In this document: one piece after another, positions 57,242 through 64,000 of the stretch
Layout: each line of letters begins with the position of its first letter
Numbering within the stretch: the first letter of the stretch is position 1
NCBI GenBank assembly: GCA_029817715.1
Contig: JARUPY010000085.1
Coordinates: 3,968,001 to 4,032,000 of the forward strand
DNA from: Melastoma dodecandrum
Taxonomy: Eukaryota; Streptophyta; Magnoliopsida; Myrtales; Melastomataceae
Direction of reading: 5' to 3'
DNA length: 64,000 bases
Made by a program: the position numbers and the translations under genes
The notes under the pieces: model-generated
What the model was told of the DNA's origin: nothing
What the model saw: the letters and a program-made list of their open reading frames with translations, nothing else
Database searches by the model: none

Positions 57242-58323
57242 ATGGGTAAAACCCTAGATATCCCTTCCCCGGCGGGGATCTTGGATTCGAAGTCCGATTG
57301 TCGAGTAGTTCTTGGCGTTTTTTTTTTGTTTTGGGAAATGGTTGGGTTTTGATTTTGTTGTTGTTTGGTTATTGCGTTGAAGCGAGGATCAAGGTGCACG
57401 AGCTGAGGCAGAAGTCGAAGGCTGACCTGCTGAGCCAGCTGAAGGACCTCAAGGCCGAGCTGGCTCTCCTCCGCGTTGCGAAGGTCACCGGCGGCGCCCC
57501 CAACAAGCTCTCCAAGATGTGAGCCGTTGAACCTTAGTTCTTCGTCTTGTCATTTTGTCGTGCATGTCGTTGATTTTTTTGTTGATCCTGATTGGTGGAA
57601 TCCGTATGGCTTATGGTTCTGTTCCATGTGGATGCAGAAAGGTGGTGAGGTTGTCGATCGCGCAGGTCTTGACCGTGATTTCGCAGAAGCAGAAGGCTGC
57701 TCTAAGGGATGCCTACAAAAAGAAGAAGTACCTGCCTCTCGATCTGCGCCCCAAGAAGACCAGGGCTATTCGCAGGAAGCTCACCAAGCACCAGGTGATT
57801 TCTTCTTTCTATGCCATTGATGTGCCATATGTCATCTTAGGGATTGATTAAGATGAAGCAATGTAGGAGGTCTCCCTTTACTCTGTTCAGCCTCAGTTTA
57901 GTTTTGGTACTGTGGTAACATGTATGCCCTGATTCTCGGGATCTCAGTTGCTGTTCGGGACACCTAATCACAACGCGACAATGTATGAAATGGCGATCGT
58001 CACATGATGTTAACTTACTACAGGCATGAATTATTCACATGATCAGGATTTTGAAAATGAAGCCATTCGAGGGCTAGTCATCAATTCTTCATGAGAATTA
58101 TATATGGCTACTACGTCTTGATCTGTTTACCATGTGTTGTGGCTACTTGTTGCATCAATCGTTGCTCGCATTCGCATAGGGCAGCATTACACATTCTGGA
58201 TGTACCGAGAATATTTCCATGGTCCTGATTTTCTTTTTTCTACTTCAGGCTTCCTTGAAGACAGAACGTCAGAAGAAGAAAGAGATGTACTTCCCGCTGA
58301 GGAAGTACGCAATCAAAGTGTAA
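57242..58323 (+). CDS. RPL35: 60S ribosomal protein L35 (uL29)
   Basis: Large-subunit protein near the peptide exit tunnel. Four exons: 57242-57245 (the ATG plus one base), 57383-57518, 57638-57794 and 58249-58323. Phases agree and give 123 residues, the standard plant length. Sequence: [80 protein letters not shown] and the end [11 protein letters not shown]. The four-base first exon, with the intron just after the start codon, is a common layout in plant ribosomal protein genes. Confidence 0.96.
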
Positions 58324-59254
58324 GGTTTCGTTACAAATTTTTTTTCCGGACAACCTAGCTGTACTTCAAAAGGGGGCTTAATTTGTTCCTGGGAGTGTCA
58401 TTACTTGGGACAATCATGCCGTTGCTTTCTTTAGTTTAAATGTGTGAGGTTTTGCCGCACTGCTTCTTGCCTTTTCCTCGTCAGCCCTGATCGTACCGAT
58501 GTCAGTGAGTGAAGTGCCCGTGGTATGCTGTTCCGTGGCAGTTCTTCCGATTGCTCTTTGATCGGGACACAAAGATAGCGCGTGATCCCAATCCCAGCCA
58601 ACTACCTTAAAAATATTCACACGAAACTACTGCGTGGCGTATTACAACTGTTCGTGCTTATCTCGATGGATCCTTCTATCCTCATCATATGCTTGTCACC
58701 TTCTTTATGTACAACGATGATACGAAGCATAAATGCTGTGGCTGCCGATGAGATAATATCGGAGAAGTCAATATGAGTTGTCACCGTCACATAAAAAAAT
58801 GTGTGGAATAAAAAAAAAAAAAACCCAAAATTGCCTTTTCCTCTCCAATTTCCGAGAGAACCTTCTTTTGGCTTTTTAAGATTAGAATAACGCGGCTACG
58901 TTGACATGACGTGTTATTACATCCTTGTTCCCCCTCACGCCAGCTCTTTATCTCATTCGTTACCGACGAGTCATTGATTCAGACCCCCCAACCAAAACCT
59001 CTTACAAATCAATTTTAACTGGGTCGACTCGGGAATAGTTGTCAAAATCACCCCCCCCCCCCCCCAAAAAAAAAAATTACGTGGGAAAAAAATAAGAACA
59101 CGTGGATGAGAGAGTAGTTAAATTGGAATTAGTGTGCTCCATGAATTGAATTAGTTTCCTTTTTTTCCCCTTATTACAGGGAGAAGACGGAATCTCAATA
59201 TAAGCACAAGCGTATTTTTGCCACCTAAATCATCTCCCGACCAAGCAAAAGCAT
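58324..59254. other. Non-coding, ProDH promoter
   Basis: Holds the 3' UTR of RPL35 and the promoter of ProDH. A TATAAG box is at 59199-59204, and a run of about 14 C at 59051-59065 is a low-complexity feature. A GACTC/GAGTC bZIP-like core lies near 58966-58972. No gene was recognised. Confidence 0.5.
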
Positions 59255-60934
59255 ATGGCCGCAACCTTCGCGGTCCGCCACCTCAGAAGAACCATCCCCA
59301 TCCCTACGTACCCTGGCCACCTCGCACGCCTCCTTCACTCCGTCCCCGCCGTCGTCCAGTCGTCCTCCTACGTGGACAAAAGGCCCGCCGCCGTTGTTGC
59401 CGAGAGGCCAGGGGAGGACGTGCTCGATCTAGATGATGTTCGGAGCCTGTTCGGGTCGCTTTCGACTTCACGGCTCCTTCGCTCGGCCGCGAGCCTCCAT
59501 GCGGCTGCTGTGGGCCCCGTTGTCGACGTCGGCACCTGGGTTATGGGTTCTAAGGTGATCATGGGTCCTGGGGTGCTGAGGGATGCCGTGCTGTGGGGGG
59601 TGCGGAGGACGTTTTACGACCAGTTCTGTGCAGGGGAGGATATGCCAGAGGTCGTGCGGAGCGTGAGGAGGGTGAACGCTCTCGGGTTGAGGGCGATGTT
59701 GGATTACGCTCTGGAAGATGTCGAGGACGGTGCGTCGTGCGATCGTAACCTCGAGGAGTTTCTTACTACCATCGATGCCACAAGATCCCTCCCGCCTTCA
59801 TCTGTGAGTTTGTATTCGTTTTGTATGATGGTGGATGAGTACGCGAGGTTTGGTAGGGAAGCTGTGATCGTGGAGGTAAATTCGATCTGGTTTTGTTTTG
59901 TGGCAGGTGAGCTTCGTGGTGGTGAAGATATCGGCGATTTGTTCGCTCGATTTGCTTAGGAGAGTAAGCGACTTGTTGAGATGGCATCACCGAGATCCAT
60001 CCTTCCGTCTCCCTTGGAAGATGGATGCCCTCCCGATCTTCGCCGATTCCAGCCCTCTCTATCATACTCTGCTGAAACCCGAGCCACTCACTCGGGAGGA
60101 GGAGCTTGACCTTGCAGCAGCACACGAAAGGCTGGCCTTGCTTTGCCGAGGTTGCAGGGATTCAAACGTTCCCCTGGCCATTGACGCGGAGAACACTTTG
60201 ATTCAACCGGCCATCGACTACTTCACTTACTCTGCCGAATTGACATTCAACAAGGGCGACCAGCCTGTCGTTTATGGTACTATGCAGGCGTACTTAAAGG
60301 ATGCGTGGGATCGGTTGCAACAGGCAAGCGAAGCTGCTGAGAAAGCTGGGATCAAGCTAGGCGTCAAGCTCGTGAGAGGTGCCTACATGTCAAGCGAGAG
60401 TACGATTGCCCATTCTTCCGGTCACGAGTCCCCGATTCACAATACCATCCGAGACACCCACGCGTGCTATGATAACTGTGCTTCATACATGCTGGATAAG
60501 GTTGCCAATAGATCCAGCACAGTCGTCCTCGCCACGCACAACATCGAGTCAGCGAAACTCGCTGCGGCGAAGGCAAGGGACTTGGGGATGACGGCCAGGA
60601 AAGGGTGGCAGGGTTTTGAGTTTGCACAGCTGTATGGGATGGCAGATTCTCTGTCATTCGGGCTGAGGAATGCCGGTTTCACGGTCAACAAGTACATGCC
60701 ATTTGGGCGAGTCGACATGGTGATCCCGTACCTCCTACGGAGGGCAGAGGAGAACCGAGGGCTGTTATCTGCTTCCAGCCTAGACAGGCAACTCATGAGG
60801 TAAACAAAGATCTTCCTTCTCGACACCGTCCTCTTGCTCTTGCTTGAATTCATGACACGGATTCAAACATTTTGGGATTGCTTTCGTGTAGGAAGGAGCT
60901 GTGGAGGAGACTGAAAGGATCTGCAATTCTTTGA
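59255..60934 (+). CDS. ProDH: Proline dehydrogenase, mitochondrial
   Basis: FAD enzyme of the inner mitochondrial membrane that oxidises proline to pyrroline-5-carboxylate, the first step of proline breakdown after stress. Exons 59255-59803, 59907-60799 and 60892-60934 agree in phase; 494 residues, the usual length. The N-terminus is Arg-rich and lacks acids for about 35 residues, as in a mitochondrial presequence (MAATFAVRHLRRTIP...). Within the TIM barrel are FYDQFCAGE, LGLRAMLDYALEDVED, PLAIDAENTLIQPAIDYFTY, GIKLGVKLVRGAYM, VVLATHNIESAKLA, FAQLYGMADSLSFGLRNAG and the substrate/flavin region YMPFGRVDMVIPYLLRRAEE with paired Arg. It ends RKELWRRLKGSAIL. A TATA box lies about 50 bases upstream of the start. 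Confidence 0.96.
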
Positions 60935-62697
60935 GGTGGAAGAGATCATCGCCTCATTGTCATTACATTGTCGTGTAAAAGGACAACATCGGCCTCAACC
61001 CAGAAAGATTATGCTCTCTAAGAAGGCCTTGCTTGTGTAAAGATCTGTACAATGTGAAATCTCTAGACATTGCTCGTTATAACAAGTATATCGAGATGGA
61101 ATCAACAATCTCGTACTTAACTCATCGAGAGGAGCCTCTTGCTTCGTATTCCCTCACTTAGTCCGTGTGATACTTTCAGGGAGCCGGAAATCAGTTTAGA
61201 GGGCTCTGCGAGAAGGCTGTACAACTTCTCAGAAAACCTCTTTGCCAAGATCGCAGTGAAATATTCGAGGCCGTGAGGCCACTTGAAAGGGGATCTCCGG
61301 GGACAATCTAATGGTGGCAAAGAAAATCTGGAAGAAGATCATATTAGATCTCAGCAATTTGTCAACATTTAGATTTGATTGTGAGGATCATAATCCTATA
61401 TAAGATGTGGGAATGAATGATCGATCGAGAGAAGCATTTGGTTCCACAAATCAGTTTCGAGGGCTGCTTGGAGAGAGGAGGCTGGACGCATCATTCTACG
61501 AGCCTCGGAAATGGCATCGCCCATACTTTAGCCCAGGAGTCGATGCTACATGCATGCTGCTTTCCTCGTTGTACGACGAAGAAGCCATGATCCCAGGATT
61601 GTGCAACTTCCCATAAGTTCGTTTGTCCGACCCTGAAATAGGCAAAGATGTGTACCCCGGTGCTTGCAGAATGACACCTCCACCCTCTTCTCGAAGCGCT
61701 CAGGGTCGACCACAAATCCGCCACGGTCGTCATCAATTAAGAAGAACAAACTGCTCTAGCAGAAACGAGTTCGAAGCCGAAAGGGAGTGAAGATCGAACA
61801 AGGAAGGCCGCGTCGTCGGAACAGGATTCATTTACAGTGATGCAGGCTTCTTTGAAGCCGCTGGAAATAAGCTATGTTTTATCAATTACCTACGAATTTA
61901 TCGAATCGGTCTCTGCTTGAACTGCTTTGATGATCAAATATCTTTTCGAAGCACCTTACTCTTCCAAGAAAGTGAACCACGAATTCGGAGTCTGTTCGGA
62001 ACAAAGAAAGGACAGGCTCGGATGTTCGCAGTGCAGGACGAGCAGTGGCGTGGAGAGAAGGACACGAGGCACCACTATGATACATCATCCTCTTGTAAAA
62101 GTCGATCGAAAGTGAAGGTGGTTTCTTTGGCCATATGGTGGCGAAACTGACGGCCGCAGCCGAGTTAGATCTGAGTTATCCTTAAAAACAACCCATCGAT
62201 CGTTGAGATTCGAACCGGGTATGGTTATACAAAGTTTGGCATCTGGTGCAGAAGTAAAGGAATCATTCCTGGCACGAATTCGTTTCTGACTAAAACAAAT
62301 AAAGAACAAGAATAAGACCAAGACCAAGACCAAGACCAACTAATAGTAACCAATTTGATCAACCAATATTCGGCAAAATCCTTTTCGTCGAAACATAATC
62401 CCAAATTCTTAAACGTGTTGCTAAATAACTATACATTGTATTGTATTGACTTTACGGAGAGGAAGGGATTCGATGGAATAATATCCAAGTTGGGTGGATG
62501 TGATTTAGATTACGAGAGATACTGCCAGCTTTGCTTCATGAAGGCCAACCCCTCCCCCCCCGGAATGGAAACAAAAGTTGCTGAGATTTTGGGTGGTGGA
62601 GACGGCATGCATATTTTGCAACTTAACCTATAATAATGCGGTGTCAACAAAGAGGGGGAAGCGCCATCACACGTGGCAAGATCTCGGGCGCAGGGAT
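60935..62697. other. Non-coding stretch
   Basis: No gene was recognised. AAATCAGTTT.GAGGGCT occurs at about 61190 and 61447, and the flanks resemble each other weakly, so there may be an old duplicated segment. A (GACCAA)n run lies at 62312-62336. Confidence 0.4.
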
Positions 62698-62705
62698 TAT
62701 ATAAA
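62670..62705 (+). promoter_or_regulatory. SAMDC promoter G-box and TATA box
   Basis: CACGTGGC (G-box/ABRE-like) at 62670-62677 and TATATAAA at 62698-62705, at a normal distance upstream of the leader. G-boxes bind bZIP and bHLH factors, in keeping with light and stress control of SAMDC genes. Confidence 0.65.
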
Positions 62706-63381
62706 CGACAACCTCGGACTCCCTCCTTCCCTTCTCTTCCCTTCATCAAACGCAAACGCAGTTACACCTCTCTCTCCCCATCCCGCTCGCCTTTTCAAGG
62801 GTTATCGCCTGCCGACCTCCTTCCCCTCCCCCCCCCCTCCAAGAGGCTCGATTACAAGGAGTTTTTGAGTCTTGTTGAGTCGATCGTTTCGTAATATATA
62901 GCCGTGAGTTTTTCTCTCGATTGAATTTCCGTTGGCTTTCTTTATCGATTGTCCCGTGATTTGCATGTATCTGGGTCGCCTTCTTTTCGTGATTCCCAGG
63001 TATAGAGATCTCGATGTTGTATAGTCACCATGATACGATTGGTTTTAGGACGTTCTTGGTTTCTTGCCCTTGTTGTGGTTGTTTTCCTCCTCCCCTGTTG
63101 CTCTGCCGTCGGCGTGATTTTTTTTTTTTTAATTCTCTTTCTTGGTTTTGGTCGATTCTTGATCATCTTTCCACTTTCGAAATCGATTGTTGATTGAAAA
63201 TACGACAGCTTTTGCTTTTCAAATTGGTTATACTGTTTCGATCCCTGATTCTGAACCAGGGGGAGGGGGGTTGATGTTGTCTCCGGATCTGTTGTTCTGC
63301 GATCGGTTTGAATGATATCTTTGTTTTCCGAAAATGAGTTTCGCTTAGATGCCAATTTGTTTCTCTGTTTTGCAGGACTGA

Positions 63382-63390
63382 ATGAACTAA
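63382..63390 (+). CDS. Tiny uORF of SAMDC leader
   Basis: ATG AAC TAA. Its stop codon overlaps the ATG of the longer uORF by one base (TAATG). Plant AdoMetDC leaders have a conserved tiny/small uORF pair of this kind; translation of the tiny frame relieves or modulates the effect of the small one according to polyamine level. Family knowledge and visible sequence agree. Confidence 0.8.
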   Translation: MN

Positions 63391-63651
63391 TGGACTCTAA
63401 AGGTGGCAAGAAGAAGTCTAGCAGTAGTAAATCTATTTTCTACGAAGCTCCCCTCGGTTACAGCATTGAGGACGTTCGCCCTGCTGGTGGAATCAAGAAG
63501 TTCCGTTCTGCTGCATACTCAAACGTATGTGATCCTTCTTAGCCCCTCAACTTTCCTCGAATATCTACCGTTGTTGCATCTCTGACAATTGTTGCATCTC
63601 TGACAATTGTGTTGCATCTTCTCTTTGCAGTGCGTCCGGAAGCCATCCTGA
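63390..63651 (+). CDS. Conserved small uORF of SAMDC (polyamine-responsive peptide)
   Basis: 51 residues from two exons, 63390-63524 and 63631-63651, in phase. Sequence features: MDSKGGKKKSSSSKSIFYEA, then PLGYSIEDVRPAGGIKKFRS and the end AAYSNCVRKPS. This peptide is conserved in the leaders of plant S-adenosylmethionine decarboxylase mRNAs and represses translation of the main frame when polyamines are high. The intron after SAAYSN is the usual position. The intron contains an 18-base tandem repeat at 63571-63606. Confidence 0.95.
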
Positions 63652-63805
63652 GATCCCGCCACGAATAGCATAACCCTTCTTTAGTTTCCCGCATTCTGTT
63701 TAGCTGCAAAACTCTCTGTTTCCTTTCAGCTTCCTCTCTCTTCCTCATTGTCTGTTTACTCGTTCAAAGTTGCACTTCAAGGTCATTTCTGATTTCCGAG
63801 ACAAG

Positions 63806-64000
63806 ATGACTTTGCCGGTTTCTGCAATTGGCTTTGAGGGCTTTGAGAAGAGGCTCGAGCTCATGTTTTATGAGCCTGGCATCTTTGCCGACCCTGAAGG
63901 AATGGGCCTCCGCGCTCTGTCTAAGTCCCAACTGGATGAGATTCTGGATCCTGCGCAGTGCACCATCGTGTCTTCCTTGTCGAACGAGGATGTTGACTCA
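63806..64000 (+). CDS. SAMDC: S-adenosylmethionine decarboxylase proenzyme, 5' part (runs off window)
   Basis: Makes decarboxylated AdoMet for spermidine and spermine synthesis; the proenzyme cleaves itself to form a pyruvoyl cofactor. Sixty-five codons are inside the window: [60 protein letters not shown] and EDVDS, matching the plant enzyme's N-terminus including the conserved FEGFEKRLE. The remainder, with the cleavage site, lies to the right. The start is the first ATG after the conserved uORF. The leader contains at least two introns (one near 62898-63375). Confidence 0.97.
   Translation, partial: MTLPVSAIGFEGFEKRLELMFYEPGIFADPEGMGLRALSKSQLDEILDPAQCTIVSSLSNEDVDS

Overview
This is plant nuclear DNA, most likely from a core eudicot and probably a rosid. 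The evidence is many short GT-AG introns, chloroplast- and mitochondrion-targeted plant proteins (SEP1, a chloroplast rhomboid, ProDH), plant-only families (DVL/RTFL peptide, CRWN nuclear-lamina protein, TBL acetyltransferase, DUF1262) and telo-box plus GCCCA promoter motifs. Species cannot be told from the sequence. Exon boundaries were read by hand: for each intact gene, splice sites and reading phase were required to agree across every intron.

Layout. 0-7 kb: minus-strand SEP1, a damaged PLAC8/PCR-type gene and a small CMC1-like twin-CX9C protein. 7.3-9.9 kb: a decayed RCC1-repeat gene that keeps its introns. 10.6-14.5 kb: a GDT1-like Mn/Ca transporter (+) converging on an RBL9-type chloroplast rhomboid (-). 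15-20 kb: gene-poor, with two foldback elements flanking a DVL/RTFL peptide gene. 20.5-27 kb: a degenerate type-B response regulator and ZCCHC8 (NEXT complex). 27.2-32.3 kb: a damaged CBP/p300-type HAC histone acetyltransferase copy. 32.9-39.5 kb: CRWN1/NMCP1. 40.4-43.4 kb: a proteasome-maturation UMP1 gene and a conserved membrane protein of unknown function. 45.7-50 kb: a TBL acetyltransferase and type-2 tryptophan synthase beta. 50.8-57 kb: an array of DUF1262 paralogues, one intact and the rest broken. 57.2-64 kb: RPL35, proline dehydrogenase and the start of SAMDC with its conserved uORF pair.

The genes are mostly unrelated housekeeping loci rather than a pathway. The gene set (RBL9, ZCCHC8, UMP1, type-2 TSB) recalls, from memory, a stretch of Arabidopsis chromosome 5 around At5g38510-At5g38650, so the window is probably an ancient syntenic block. 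Superimposed on it are decayed gene copies (PLAC8, RCC1, HAC, DUF1262) and palindromic foldback elements. I found no clear new biological system; the least explained items are the foldback elements, the response regulator that has lost its phosphorylation site, the DUF1262 array and the unknown 171-residue protein.
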